From positions 7,522,001 through 7,586,000 of the forward strand of contig NC_092590.1 of assembly GCF_047663525.1 (NCBI RefSeq): a stretch of DNA of 64,000 bases, in the 5' to 3' direction. Below the pieces are notes generated by a model. That model searched no databases and had not been told where the DNA came from. It saw nothing but the letters and a program-made list of their open reading frames with translations. A program made the position numbers and the translations under genes. Below, piece after piece: positions 25,701 to 39,900 of this stretch. How positions within the stretch are numbered: position 1 is the stretch's first letter; every line of letters begins with the position of its first letter. The DNA comes from Anas platyrhynchos (lineage: Eukaryota > Chordata > Aves > Anseriformes > Anatidae).

Positions 25701-28496
25701 GATTTACAGTTCCATGTATGTGGGGAACCTGTTCAGCCCACGTGCCTCTATTAAGTTAATTACACACAATCTCATCTGAAAAAGAGCTTCGAGTTACAGT
25801 TTCTGCTGTGAAACAAAGCAGCTGAACAGATGAACGCTGAGTAGTGGCTTCAGATCAAGAAGGTGGGACTACTGGGCAGCACAGGGCAGGGCAGATCTCA
25901 ACCCATGGGTACAGCACTCCTGCAGTTAGTCTGTGGGGAGCCAGCTATTACCTGGCACTGGTTTTCCCTTCTGCCTGCTACACTACACTACAAAAATGCC
26001 AACACATGAACTTACACATGACAGGAAAGAGAGCTACTGATGGACCTGATCCAGCCTTGCTCTGAAACTGAGGAGAAAAGGGTTACCTGAAAGGCTATGA
26101 AATGAACAGAAAGTGTAAGATAGAGCACAAACGCACCCAATAAAAAAAAAAAAAAAAAAAAACCTGACGTGGTGGTCTACTAGAAACTAGAGATGGAATA
26201 AAATTATGAACCATGACAGTCTGGCCAAGCTATTCTTAAACCCTCACCTTAAATACTACAGAAAGTACTGTGAAGTTGAATGCATTAGAGTCCTGTTTTT
26301 CCTCTTGTATTCACAACATAAACTGGCAAAACTTGAGGATAATCAGCCAGCTTTAGAGCAAGTAATGCAAAGCCAACACGAGTCATGGGAAGCGCAGAGC
26401 TGCCCTCTCTCAAACCACCACTCTCTGCAGCACTGTATTTCAGGACAGAATTTCATATATACATTGACTCTAGCTACTCATTTGGCTTGTGAGCCACTGG
26501 AAAAAACAGCTGCAAGTGTTTTAAAATTGGTTTTAAAATTTTCTGTCACCAGCAGAAAATAAACTAATTGCAGAGCAAACCAGAAGGATGACCTGGATTA
26601 AAACCCTCCTGAATCCCAGGTGGGTCCCCTTGCTGCATAACATTTAGGCACACATTAAGAAGGAACAAGAGAGGCTCTTTACCATACCCAAAATGACCCT
26701 CTGGGTCTGCAGAACGTCCGTGCTCTTGCGGGGGACAGCTTCTGAGAAGGGGGGCCAAACGTCCATCAGGTCTGACGGCAAGGTGGTCAGCCTGTTGCTG
26801 GATATGTCCAGGTAGGTGAGGTTCCTCAGGTACCTGCCAGCATCGGCCGGGATGCTGGTCAATTTGTTGTTGTGCAAGTCAAGAGTCCGCAGGTTGGGCA
26901 TCTCTGCCAGAGATTCCCAGGGGAAAGTCGAGAGCAGATTACCGTCCAGCCGTAGCTCATGCAGCTGCTTCAAGTTGTAGAAGCTGCTGATATCGATGTT
27001 GGCCACGCAGTTGTAAGTTACCCACAGGTACTTGAGATCTACTAGGTAGTAAAAGGCTTCGGTCGGGATCCTTCGTATGACAGTTTTTTCTATTCGAAGT
27101 TTTACAGTGTCCACAGGAACATTCACGGGGATCTCAAACATGTCAGGGTCATTGCAGAGCACAGACCTAGCATCATACAACAAAAATAAGAAAGAGAGTT
27201 CTGCATTTCTTTACCACAAATAATATTTCTGAATTAAATGCAAGTGCTATTAATTTCTGCAACACTACCAGCAGAATAAGAAGTGACTAATCAAGAACAG
27301 TCTGCATTTAAAATTTAAGATGACAAATGTGGATTTTCTAAAGAGAAAAATGAATATAAATAGCAATGATACTTCTATATGACATCAAGATTTGTCTTAT
27401 TCTAAACCGCATAAGCACCATCTTCTATCATTTTACTGGCAACTGAAAAGTAGAAGAAACTATATAAGGAATAATACATGTATGTACCTCAAGTGGGAGC
27501 TACTTGACATATTTTACTAAAATTAAGATTATTCGATACTAATTTTTCCACATGGTGAACACTCAAAGTCTTTGCGTACCTTCCTTTACCTTTCAGAATA
27601 AACCAAAAACTGAGAATGTTAGCCTATTTCTCTAAATGAGAGATTTCTAGCTGTATTTCTGATGTGTTAATAGCAACAACCTGCTTTTCAGAGTTTCTAA
27701 GGATGTTCTGTTCCCATGATTTCAGTGAAATGAGATTTCTCAGCATCTTCAAGAGTCAGGATGTTTCCCTTCCTTTCAGGTATGTTGTGTGCACACAATT
27801 AGTTTAAAGATTCTCATCCCGTCGAGAAACCTATCTTTAATTTTCTCCACCTTTTCCTCTATATTCTTCTTCTATTTTACTTTCTTCTCCTGCAGCTTTA
27901 TACTAGATATGTTGTGACAATAAATAGGTGGAACAGTATCTCACAAAATTGACATGACAACATCATCAAATTAACCTAATTCTTCCTTACCCAGTTATAT
28001 GATTTTCCTGCAGATTAAGAAAAGAAGAATCTACTGCAGTTATTTAAACCAGAATCACTTTACAGTAGACGAGCAGTTTTGTAGAAATAGAAAGGACATT
28101 AAAGGAGTAGGAAAATCAAGGAGCAGAAAAATAAATAAAAATTGCCTTGTGCCAAAGCTGAAGATTTAGAGTAGCTAGCTGTTAAGAACAAAGCCATTAA
28201 AACAAAGCATAATGACCATCTGCTCCTATTCAGGAACACTGCTAGCCATGTAACGCTAAAGTAAATTATGCCATTATTTCTAAGTAACCATGCTAATCTG
28301 TAACTTGCAGTGTACAAGAGAATGTTATTTCCAGTGTCCTCAGTCCTTTTGCCTTGTATAACAGATAATAAAATTCATACCTTGTTCCAGTGCCATCACT
28401 TCTGCCATGGTAAATGCAAGTGCATTGCGAAGGACAAAAACCACAGGCTTCTTCAAGAAAGCTCATTATGAGGTGTAAGTAAAAAAACAGATACAT
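17114..28496 (-). CDS. LRIT3: LRIT3, leucine-rich repeat, Ig-like and transmembrane domains 3
   Basis: Four coding exons on the minus strand (28496-28381, 27166-26688, 19556-19251, 18207-17114) join in phase to 664 aa; the human protein is about 680. Order: signal peptide (about 1-18), cysteine-rich LRR N-cap (CPSQCTC), five or so leucine-rich repeats (about 60-185), LRR C-cap with PWFCDC (204-209), I-set Ig domain (about 254-348, cysteines 277 and 330), a Ser/Thr- and Lys/Glu-rich stalk (349-465), a fibronectin III domain (466-554), one transmembrane helix (563-586) and a 78-residue cytoplasmic tail ending EYLC. The family places LRIT3 at the photoreceptor to ON-bipolar synapse, where it is needed for TRPM1 clustering; loss in humans gives stationary night blindness (CSNB1F). 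The start is the first ATG giving a signal peptide, matching the human N-terminus. Intron 2 is 7.1 kb, intron 3 about 1 kb. Closest alternatives, LRIT1 and LRIT2, fit less well at the tail and by synteny. Confidence 0.96.
19251..19556 (-). CDS. LRIT3: LRIT3 coding exon 3 (LRR C-cap and Ig start)
   Basis: Acceptor ccttcag|GTTTGCAG, donor ACAG|gtataa; 306 bp for residues 199-300. It carries the LRR C-cap (PWFCDC) and the first half of the Ig domain, including Cys277 and the Trp of TPQLTW. Confidence 0.93.
22711..22741. repeat. Poly(A) tract, 31 bp, in LRIT3 intron 2
   Basis: Uninterrupted A run; no recognisable retrotransposon body precedes it. Confidence 0.85.
24564..24665 (+). mobile_element. 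Degenerate CR1-like fragment in LRIT3 intron 2
   Basis: The stretch starts with GGTTGGATATTAAGAGAAAC and continues through a segment resembling the common CR1 3' region (heading 'ttggatattaggaaaaa...', later 'gaacaggctgcccagg'). The match is by eye, interrupted by many differences, and lacks the terminal ATTCTATG repeats. It would be an old insertion on the plus strand, antisense to LRIT3. Confidence 0.45.
26688..27166 (-). CDS. LRIT3: LRIT3 coding exon 2 (leucine-rich repeats)
   Basis: Acceptor gatgctag|GTCTG; 479 bp covering residues 39-198, i.e. the rest of the N-cap and all leucine-rich repeats (for example LHELRLDGN, LRTLDLHNN, LTYLDISSN). The donor must be G|gtatgg rather than the overlapping gtaaag 6 bp later: only this choice gives phase 1 and the conserved ILGLQDNPW junction. 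Confidence 0.93.
28381..28496 (-). CDS. LRIT3: LRIT3 coding exon 1
   Basis: Encodes residues 1-38 plus two bases of Arg39: the signal peptide (MYLFFYLHLIMSF) and the start of the LRR N-cap (CPSQCTC). Donor GGAACAAG|gtatga. An in-frame GTG lies upstream but no in-frame ATG was seen, so ATG 28496 is the start. Confidence 0.93.
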
Positions 28497-30309
28497 GGCT
28501 TCCTCCCAGCAGAACTGACACACAAAAAAAATTTGAAAACTTTATTCCTATGCACTCATGTGCAGTGTGCTAGGAATGTGAATGTAGACATCCATTTAGT
28601 AACAGCAGATTACATCAGATTAGCTGAGATCTGAAGTTGCTTAACCTTCAAACGTATCCTGAAAGGGATCAGTTGAACCTGCTTGTTCGTTACCATGTCA
28701 GAAGAAGGCACTCCGTTTCAGATTATACGTGACATGTTTCAAGGCTATTTTAATATGCAGTTGTGGTTGCAGGGTTAGTACGTAAAATACTCCTTTGCTC
28801 CTTCTGGAGGAGTTACTGTCCATACAGGTGCCACAAGGGTCCAGGAAGAAAGCTAGTACAGCAAGAGGATATCGCATGACATTTATTTTAATACTAAAAC
28901 GTACAAATTAAAAGGAAGCTTAGATTGTAGAACTTCCTAAAGATCTTGTAGAGATGGGTTTTCACAACAACACACATATATTTTAAATAATGGTTACACA
29001 CTTCAAAGCCACACTTAAGTGTATGCATATATAATAATATCAAAATAAAGAGATAAAAATGAATCACCTGTTAGTGCAAATTGTACTCAAAAGTCCTGTG
29101 AAGTTAAATCTCATGTGGTCAGGTTTAAAATACACTTTCTAAAAAATTTCATTTTCCCACCATTTTTGGAGGCCTCAAAAAAAATAATGTCATTGGATTT
29201 TGTTTTTCTATATTTGATACAAATTAATTAATTGAATATTTAGTTTTCCAAAATGACTGTATCACTTAACGTGGCACTTCATTAGACAGACACTATAGCT
29301 CTTAGAAGAACAAGAACCTGGGAAACTAATTCTAGCTGCATAAAGTCAGAGTGGCTGAGACTTGTCTGAAGGATCACAGACTTCGGATTGGCCATTGAGA
29401 AGATATTTATTCTCAAAACCTGAGAATCATCAAGAATGCATGTAATACCCATCCATAAATAACTCTATACACAGTCATCCTGAATAAATTCATTGCTCTC
29501 ACTGTGCAAGTTATTTTTTTGAAAAATATACAACAGACTTATACAATCATGAGATTGACTTAGAAATTTTAGAAATCACCATACAGATTTATTCAGTTTT
29601 ATGTGCCATCTGAGTGTCAAGCTTAAGAGAGCATTCTGTCTCATTTTCAGGATTTGCTATGCAGTCACAAGCACTACAAATTCATTTTCTGTTTTCAATT
29701 CCCACAAATTGATTTGATTCTCTGAGATAAAACTTCAAAAATACATGAAATGTCATTAAACTCTTTCAAAATCCTGAAAGCTGACATCAGGTTTAGCTAG
29801 ATATTCTGATAAACTTAACATGTTCACAGAAACAAAACTTTGCAAGGCTTGTCAATACAGATACTTGATATAGAAATAAATACAAGTATGGAGAATCCAC
29901 AACAATTCAAATCTGGAAATTTTCAAGGGAAGCTGAAAGTCATTTACAAGAGGAATTAGAGGTGCAAAATCTACGCTACTGAATCTAAACACTTCCTGCT
30001 TCAGTTTCTCTCTGCCCAATGTCACCTTGTCCAACCCTCTAAGAGTCACACTGAACACCTTGCTTACCTTCCTTTTTTGTTTGGGACAGAAATATCAGGC
30101 CAATAAGCCTAATTCTTGATAACTAAAGTCTTAGTGCTTTGTTTTGTTCTTTTTAATTATTATTAATTTTAACCTATCTAAAAAACACTTTATAATTTGA
30201 TTAACAGAAAACCAATGGATGAAAGACGCAAATGGATGTTCCAGAATATTAATTATAACCCAGATTTGACTCAATTCCACATAATCTATTCAGACAAATG
30301 AAATGAGTT
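28497..30309. other. RRH-LRIT3 intergenic spacer
   Basis: 1.8 kb between the RRH stop codon and the LRIT3 start codon, both on the minus strand. It should contain the RRH 3' UTR, with a candidate ATTAAA signal (minus strand) at 30152-30157, and the LRIT3 promoter and 5' UTR. I saw no additional gene and no clear TATA box. Confidence 0.6.
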
Positions 30310-30415
30310 TTACGATGTCAGTGCACTTTGTGATACACTCATGGGCAAAGCATTGTTTATAGTTATCTCTTGTCTTGTTTGACACCGCACCATTGCCAGG
30401 ATTGCCCTCCGAAAC
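30310..30415 (-). CDS. RRH: RRH coding exon 7 (C-terminus)
   Basis: Acceptor ccttttcag|GTTTCGG; 106 bp, TAA at 30310-30312. Encodes FRRAILAMVRCQTRQ (helix 8 region) and a tail ending LPMSVSQSALTS, clearly homologous to the human tail though slightly shorter. The frame differs from the longest open frame here, so it is easy to miss. Confidence 0.93.
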
Positions 30416-33400
30416 CTGAAAAGGACAAGAAAGGGAAATCAGAAAGGTCATTAGCTGGAGAAACAAGCACAAATAAAAAGTGGGTAAGATGGCCTTAAGT
30501 AGCTTTTGCTTATTCCAGGACTGGGTATAGCTACAACTAAGGCAAACTTACAAATTGAGGAAAAAAGATGATGTAATTTCTTTTGTTCAGCAGGATCAGA
30601 CCAGATAACCTAGAAAAAGATTACGAGTTCTGCTTGTAGGCTGGTAGTACAGAAAGGAAGGATGCCTTCTTGCAAAACCCATTTCCCACTTGGGTGCAAT
30701 GGCTTAGTTAGAGCATTTGATATACTTGCTCAGAACAGCAGAATAGGCTTAACTTACTCACTTTAATGGAAAGTGTCAATCCATCCTAATCAATCACCAT
30801 GTGGCACATCCCAAACCAAGAAAGGAACTCCTTAGAAGTTGTACATCACTGAGATGTTACAATTTTTGACCTTAATCCTTAAAATAAGGAGTCTACTGCT
30901 GATGAACCCAACTTCCACAGTGAGTCCCTCTGAGAAACCACAAGGAGTTGTGGTCAAAATGACTGTACAAAATCTTCAATGATGCGTTCTCAAAAATCTG
31001 TATCAATTATTATCTTCTGATGCTGATCCAAACAATTTCTTTTTAGACTTTCCCGTACAAAAGGTCATATTTGGTAAATCAACAGCAGCTTACTCTTTCA
31101 CCTCTTCACCAATCTGTTGTATTTTACAGATGATCTTTCTATGGCTACATGGTATGCTAAAATCATGAAATAGACCATTATTAACTTAGGATCACTTACT
31201 TTTTGTTTGCAATGACATAAATGCATGGATTGTAGAACGTGGAAGATTTTGCAAATAGAGGAGCTATGATGGCCATTGCAGGAGAAATTTTCTTTGGGTC
31301 TCCAAAAGAAGACCATAAACACACAATGGAATAGGGAGACCATGCCACCAAAAACATTACAATCATCACAACAGACATCTGTAAAACAAGAGGAATATAC
31401 ACATAACCTGAATATTACGGCCTTACAACCTAACTACAAAAGCATATGCACCTGTGTGAAAATGCAGCTATCCAGAACCAAATAATGACACGTAAATAAG
31501 CACATCTGACAAATTTTGACATATAATCAAATCTCACTTTGGGGATTTAAGTGCACATTATGCTGTATTTTGCCACACTGTTGTTTTGTTCCATACAATT
31601 TTTCTTCATTGTTAGCATTAATGATTATGTAAATTCATCCATCACAAAAATTAAAGGGACACAGAAGACTTCACACATGAATTATGGCTGTCACTTCAGA
31701 GGTGGCAATGCACTGCATGATACCAGCAAATCCTCTACTCCAAAATGCATGTTACAGTAACTGCACCCTTGCTTTCATTCTCATATATATCTGGAAAAAG
31801 GTGTGCCCCAATATCCACCAGTGGGTAGGTATCTATGAAAATAAAATGCCACATTTAAAAATGATCAGGTAATCAAGATTACCTAAGTCATCGAAGATAC
31901 CAACTTTTGCATAAATTACCCTCGTTTAACCACTTTCCAGCTACTTCCTCTGTTTTCTGTTCAGGTGTAGGTAACCTAAAATTTACTTTCTAACCTTGCT
32001 AGAGAGAACATCACAAACTGTTTCCTGAAGATAAAAGGCTCTGCCAGAATGATAGATTCCCCTTCAAAACAGACCTGAGATACACATCAAGAAAAAGAGG
32101 TCAGAATACAACATTTTGCTCATTCTGGAGAGCACAAGTGGACAAGAGTGGAATCAGCTGGAACACTTGATTCTCTGGCTTTTGTCAGGGACATAAATCA
32201 GTAACAGAAACTGGAATGGAAATCACAAATTAATCAAGATGACAAAACAAATCACCAGGAAACCAAACAAAGCAGCAGGGCTCCTTGTATGCACAGGATG
32301 CCCTAGCTTTGTTTACCTACACCCATATTCTGTCCATCAGTGAGGGAGAAAATGAGAAACAAGAAATAAACAACTATTTTGTGCAAGCTGTTCTAGAGTA
32401 TCACCAACAAGTAAGCTGTGACTCTCTCCACAGAAGATTCCTGTTTAAACACAAACACAATATCTACAGATAATTACAAAAGAATAGCGACTCTCACATG
32501 AAAGAACACTTTCATTTAGAAGAGTTTGGTGCACAGAAAGCTTAAAAGATGCCAAATTGTGAAAAAATAAGCAATCCAGCTCCAAAGGATAATGCTGAAC
32601 TCCAAAGCTTCAGTCTTTTTATTTTATTTTATTTTTTTTAAATGTAACTCATGGTCAATGGTAAAGCATGAAAAATGCATCTTCTTCACAAATGTCAGTG
32701 TAAACTTATAACTGAATCCTCAGTTTAAAGCATTTTGAAACTTCTTCAGAAATGTGAGATGTTCATAAGTACTACTTGTCAATTTATTTTTCCATAATTT
32801 ATTAATGAGAACATTTTCCAAGGAATGTTAAGTTTTTAACATTAAGGACATTCTTTTCAGTCTACTCCTAATTTCTGGCTTTTTTTTTTTTATGCTTTTT
32901 TTTCTTGACTCCAACCATAAACCGTATATATTTACACAAAACCAAAGGAGCCAGTGCACTTAAAGATTTCTCAAGGACTCTTAAATGTTAAAAGAATGTT
33001 AACTTTCCAGGCAGGATGTATCATTCTATGCCATAATTCACATTTGCTACTCTTTACCTAAGAAAGAGATAAGCTCAACAGACTGAAAAGAACAAGGGGA
33101 ATTGCACAGCTTGGGAGCTTAGAAATGTGCTTTCATTTGCAGGCTGTAAGTGTAAATCAGAGTTGACCAATCCATTTCTGACCAGTTACACCTGTGAACC
33201 TGGCAAAGCGCCTAAAGACTGCGCAGTCAAAAAGAGTAAAACTATCTTAGAGAATCCTCCTAGGACATCTCTGAGGTACAATTTTCTGCAGTGACAGAGG
33301 ACAGCAGCAGGGCAAATTCACATGGCTCCCAGCCTTCGAAGTAGCTATTTTTGTCCAGGAAGAGTATTACACCAAGAGTAAGGAATCTAGTGTTGTAAGT

Positions 33401-33864
33401 CAAACCAGGAGTTTTCACCAAGGCTAAATTTCAGTTAATATTTGGTAAGAAAGAAGGAAAAGAGAGAATGTAGGAAACAGAAATGCTTAAGAGGCTGCAG
33501 TGTTCCTTCGCCCTCAGAACTCTGGGGCAAAAAAAAAAAACATGCTTAAAATGAAACATGCCCTCTTTTACCATACCTTTGTTACATCTACTTGGTCAGA
33601 CCAATCCGTGTTGATGCTCTCCAGGCAGTTAGTACTGGTGTATTTTTTCATTTTCCGGGAAACATTGTAATAACAGTAAAACATGACTGTTAAGGGTACA
33701 ACAAAATTAACAGCAATTACACTCATTGTGTAGGAAACAAAGGACCTGATAAGACAGAAAAACAAAACACAGTAACTTGCAAATATCCATCCGTGAAAGG
33801 TTACTGAAGAATATAATATTTTGATTTCTTTATGAAGTTCAAAATAAGCTTTTACAGAATTAAG

Positions 33865-33901
<37 letters not shown>

Positions 33902-36900
33902 CAGCTACAAGTCTTGCAGTTTTCAAGCATGGCTCATTTTTTTATTTTAACTTATTTTCTGGAGTTGTTCTATGTTATTTCCATTGCTTTTAAATGACTT
34001 TTATAAATTAGGCTTCATACTTCAGCAAGAAGGTTTATTTTGTGTGTGATTTTGTTTGTTTGTTTAATACAGTAGTAAATTAAACAGTCTGAACCCTCAA
34101 TAAGAAGGAATTTAAAAGAAAGGGTGAGAAGGAACCTTACGCATCATTTTTCCTCCAATTGACTGTGCATGTTGCTCCAGTTGGATCTGGAGCATAGCCA
34201 GCCCAGCCTACAGTGGGCATGGAAGCCCAAAAGACGGCATTTATCCAAGCAGCAAGGATCAGGGTAGCATAGGTACGGGTAGTCATTCTTCTTCCTGCAA
34301 AGGAACACATACAATCACAAACTGTTGCCACGCACAATAAAACGATACAGTTTGAGTCTTAGTTCATAGAAGCCTGCGAGTGAGTGATTTTTGACTAAAA
34401 ATACAGTACCTATATCAGGCCTGCAGATTGTCAGGTAACGGTCAACTGCAACAACAGTGAGCAAACCAATACTCGCCATCCCAAAAAAGATATTTAAGGC
34501 AGCATAGATCTGAAATTTAAAAAATAAATAAGCAACATATCCTTTCTGAGAAATCTTTCAAAGGTACAAACATAAATTTGTGAACTGAATCTAAAGCACT
34601 ATGATACATTATATTCAGACAGCGTTCTCTTCTGTAAACAAGAGTACAGAATGAACTAATTCAATGCAGGCAACGTAGAGGTAGCTCATTTAAAACTAAA
34701 TGTTTCATAAGCAACCTTCCTATTTGCTCATCAAAATTCCTAAAGAAGGTTTCATCTGGTTTACGTTGACATGGGTTGTGCTTCATATGACCTCAAGAAC
34801 TCCCAAAGCTTTGGGAATGAGATTTCACATCAACTTCAACCCACTGTGAGTCTTGATCCAAGGATATTAAAAGTAAGGCTTCTTGTTAAAGAATGTTAAA
34901 GAATTTTGAGCTTGAAATTATTGGATACCCAGGCAGGTGATGTCAGATTGCTATAAATACCTATTATATGCAGGCCAAAAATATATAGTGCTCTTAATAT
35001 TTTTTTCAAATAACATTTTCAGCACATACCTTCATATTACTACTCATTTTTCTGAGCACTTAAGCCCAACAGCCTGTTTAAAAGTAGACTTAAATCACAA
35101 CACACGGTGAGCAAATGGCACTCTCTGCTAGAGAAGCACAATTTGTCAGTTAGTCTGAACTTTTAAAAAATAGATAGCTATTAAAGCTAAGCCAGATCTT
35201 TAATGGAGCCCTTTAATAGCCTTGCAGGCCTACACCTGGGAAATCCTTAGTCCCATCCTGATGAAGATATGTTTGTTAAGCAAAACCCATTAAGGTCTGT
35301 CATGCTCACCACCAAAACAGCAGCCATATCCAAAGTCTTTTAACAACCAACTCAGTCAAATGAGTCAAACTACAACCTTCTTCATTTCAGGACTTCATGT
35401 CCTAAGATTTTTTTAAAGCTATTTTAAAATATCTCTGGATGATAAATGTAAGGTTATGCGTCAAAGTTTTCAGGCTTGAAATTATAATTTTGGAATGGAA
35501 TTAAAATCGGATCCAATATGCAGAAATTGTTCATTTCACATAACATTAGCTGCAGGTTGAGAGTCAAATTTTGCATCTCCACCTCTTAAAGGAACTACTG
35601 TCAAGTAGAGCTATTATTCATATCTCAGTTTGTGTTAAAGTGCTCAAAACTTTCTCCCTGCCTGAATTACAATACCTGGCATCCAGTATGTCCAAATTTC
35701 CAGCTTCCATGAAGGTCTGAGGCAGCTGACATGGGGTAGCCAATGCCACTGACGCCAATGTCAGTAAAAGCCAAGTTGATAATAATTGCATTGGTTGCTG
35801 TCCGAAGTTCTTTGTACTTAACAAAGATCCCTAGCACAACAATGTTACTGAAAATGCTTATCACTCCTGTAGAAACAGAAAGAGAAACTTTACAAAAGAT
35901 GAAGACAAGCCAGCAATGCACTTACAAAAGAAGACGCAGCCTATTGCAATATTTATGTACTCAACAAGTTTTATATTCAGTCAGGCACAGTTTTGCAAAG
36001 CAGAAAGATACCTGAAAGAGAGAAAAGCTTTTCTTATTAGGTAACTTGCAAGCCACACATTTTTTAAGCCTCATCAAGCAACGTGGATGATCCTTGCGGC
36101 CTGCCGCAGCGGCCTAGCTGGGCCTGCATCAGAGCTGTTTTCTTCACCCGACCAGCTCCAAGCTCTAGGGCTGCATCACAACCATGGCACAAGCCCAGCT
36201 GTAAACCCTCCTGCCTCACAATTCCCTGTAATTGCAAACCTTTATGGCAGGGCTTGGTCTTATTACCTTGTTTCTTTCCTTTCTGGCACACATTTGGCCT
36301 CTGCTTTCTTTGCAGAACTAGGGCTCCAGAACCCAAGCTCCATGTGCCCCAGAAAGTTAAAAATAAGCATTCCCCGTACCCCAATGTAAGTGCTTTTACA
36401 ACTAAATTCTTTGGAAAGGTGCAACACAGGTGGCACTGAGCACAGTTGGACTGTGCCCGAAGACTATTTGTCTACTGGCAATTTCTTGCGTTGCCTAAGA
36501 ATAGTAATAAAGAAATACAGTACTAAAGCTAGCATCTACACCCTCCTCCAAGCTTTTTCTAATCCTAGTGACTTATATTAAGAACCCCACATTCTTCTTT
36601 TCTCCATCTGTTCCTCCCTATTCTAGCCAAATCCTACTGTTTGGCCCTTGAAATAAGTTTACATGGCAATCCCACAAAATGGGGTGTTTTTTTTTTGTTC
36701 TGATTTCATTCTCTTTAGACTCAGAAACATTCAGAGCAAACAACTATCCTGTAGACTTGTACCAGCCCATCATTAATAACAAGAGCCAATAAGGTTACAA
36801 ATACCATTTTGCACCTCAACAAAGACTCATAAACCTTATTCTCAGAAAAGCAGAATTCCAGAATGTTCAAGAAAACATGGCCATTAAAAAAAAAAAAAAA

Positions 36901-39900
36901 AAGTAAACAGTAACAGGAATTTGTAAGTTGCTCATAGATTTCCTTGTCTCATACAGCAGTCACAATATCACTGAACCAAATACTAAACTTACAGACACTT
37001 GTATAACTTGAGCACCTTACATTACAAGTGCAGAGAAGAATGTTACGTTGGTAAAAGTCAAACAACACAGTATCCATGGAAATGCCCCTCAGATTTATTT
37101 ATTTATTTATTTATTTTTGTTAAAACATTTCACCCCTGAAGCAAAACGCTGTACTTTTCAGCTTTACAGAACTGGAGGGGTAATTCTGAAAGGAGCTTGA
37201 GTGAATAGCTGTCACCCTGGATGTAGTGCAAGGAAACAAAATCACAGCATCTGGCTCTACACAGGATTTTAACTTTTCATCCTTATTCCCACAGCTGTAC
37301 AGCCTAGCAGACATAGAGAAGTACACACAATCAGGCTTGATGAAATCAAAACAGCAGGCTACCCGGCAGAGTGAAACCCAACCTTTGCCCTCAGGAGCGA
37401 AATAAGGTCTGCACTGCTCTCACAGGTCCCGTGACAGGCACAGGGTAAGAGTTTCACACCCTCACCTCCTCTCCAACTCTGAAGAGCACACCCATCTTCT
37501 TTCAGTTGTTGCCCACCCTTAAAAGAAGCTCATTCTTAAAAGAAGCTCATTTAAGAGATTCAGTTGATTTGATTTTAAAATTAAAAGTGGAAAAATTATA
37601 ACTAATTCGCAGCTATTTCTCTTTTCCATTCTTTTTTTTTAAAAAAAACAACAAGCATGTCTTTTCTCAGGTAGAAGTCCCCTGCCTACATAAAACTAAC
37701 GTTACAGATGATGCTGGAGGTGCATAGCCACACAGACGCCACCACCTACTGTATTTCACACATTTCAGGAACACTGTGATGCCATCAGCCCCTAAAATGA
37801 ACAAAAGCAGGAAGCTAGGGACCAGATGTGAATCAAGCAGCACCTCCAATGCCAGCTCTGCCAGCTCTCTGCTGACAGGTAGCGTTGTCTCCTGGGAGAT
37901 AGGATGAACACGACTCACAAGTTTACAAAACAGTACAGGCTTCTTACAAGACATGCTTTAACAGATTTTACAGCTCCCAAGAATGAAATCAGGGATACAA
38001 CAGAACTGTAAACTCACAGACTTGAGGTGAAGGAAGGATCCTGCTAGACAGATTTAGTGCTTCAGAGCATAATCTTCAGAAGAAAAAGACAAGGAAAACA
38101 ATCTAGAAAAAAGATTCAATCTCAAACAAAGCAAGAAAACACACGTATATGCAACAGCTGGCTTTTTTCCCCTCTGAGAAAGAAGTCAAATAGAAGAACC
38201 AAGTTTCTCCAGGCAGCAGTTAATGAGAGCTCATTTCTTAGAGGGCAGAGAGCGCAGAGCGAGCCCAAGACTTTTAGTAACCTGATATTGTCAGCCAGGA
38301 CAAACTCATTGGGTTCAGAAGCAGCATGCAGATGCTGCCATTTGGCCTGTGAAATATCTTAGGGCTAGACAACTATTGCCACATTTTTCCCATTAAATCT
38401 TGTGATTTTTTCAATATGCAGATAAAAACCTCATATATGACTTGATCAGGAACAGAAAATTTTCTTATTGTTCCTCTTCCCAGTGAAGCAACGAAAACTA
38501 AAGGTAGACTGCATGCAAATACAAGCCCCAACAGCACAGCAGGACACGTGGGTAGTAGCATCAAAATAAAGTAGGTTAGGTCCACGTATATCATGGAATT
38601 TACTTTTCCAGTTAGCATTTAGAAGTTATACCAGAGCACTTCACCATTACAAGGTGGAGGATAACCATACGGCTTCTCCCTGATGCCTGCTGTCGTCACT
38701 AAAATTAGTATGCTGACCACTGCAGACTGTAGTACCTAGCAATGACTTCTTTCCCAGAAAACAAAGCAATTATTTATTAAAGAAATAAGTGTTCAAGCCT
38801 TTTAAAAAGCAACACTGTACCTATCCTTCATTCTTTTTTCTTGGACACCTCCTTATTAACACATTTTCCAGATGTGAGATTTGCCGTGGTAAGGCATTTG
38901 AAAAGCAAACAATCAGACTTTCAAAGATGCTATAGACCTTACTGTCAAAAACATTCCTCACAAAGAAAGCAAAGGTCAAGTCACAGCCAAAAGACTTATT
39001 AGATTCCCCAATTATAATATGAAATAAGCCCAAGGTGGCTTTTTTTTGGTTTGTTTACTTTTTAAAGACATTTAATTTCCATAACTGCTAACCCCACTGC
39101 TAACAGTGCAATAGCTTTTATCGTTAACACCAGATGGTCAATCTATCTGAAAAGACCACCTCGTTACATACAGTGTAATCCATCGTAATTAAAATATAAC
39201 CAAGTATCCTATGTATCTGCAGCAGCTAACAGAGCCAGTTACCTGCAAATAGTATGGTAGCACTGCAGAGTGTGTCGAGTCTTCCAATACTTCACCACCG
39301 TCCATCTCCACAGCTTCTCAACAGGTCTAGTGAGCTGTGTAACTACTCTACCAATTTCTGTAAAAACCTGAAAATACCTACTGCCTTTGCATTCAAAAAT
39401 TTCCTTTATGAGACCAGGGATTTGATACTTCCCACTTCAAGCAGATATGCTAAATAAAATGTGACCATCATCAACATTATTTCATATAAACCCCAAGTAC
39501 ATTAATATTTTAAAGGAATTCAAAAGGCAATTAAAATGTAGAAAATGTACGATGCAATACAGTCTATAATTAAAGTATTTATAAATTTAATTTTACATTA
39601 TAAAAATACAGAAGGCCTGTTTTCAAAAACACTGTAGGTTTCAGCATTTGGTCAGGATGATATTTCTTTGCTACAGCAGTCAAGGGTTCAAAAAAAACAT
39701 CACTGAAACACTTGCAGCTATAACAATAAGAATGTTTCCAAAAAAAATCCATAATCATTCAAGTTTAGCCAGAGGCCGTTGCAGTCATAGACAACACAAA
39801 ATGTCAAGCCTTCCAGTGTGCTTTTTCCAACGTGTCATCAATGAAAAATACAGCTGCAGGTGGAGTCTGCTCTTCCCTGATTAATGACCAGCTCCCTCCC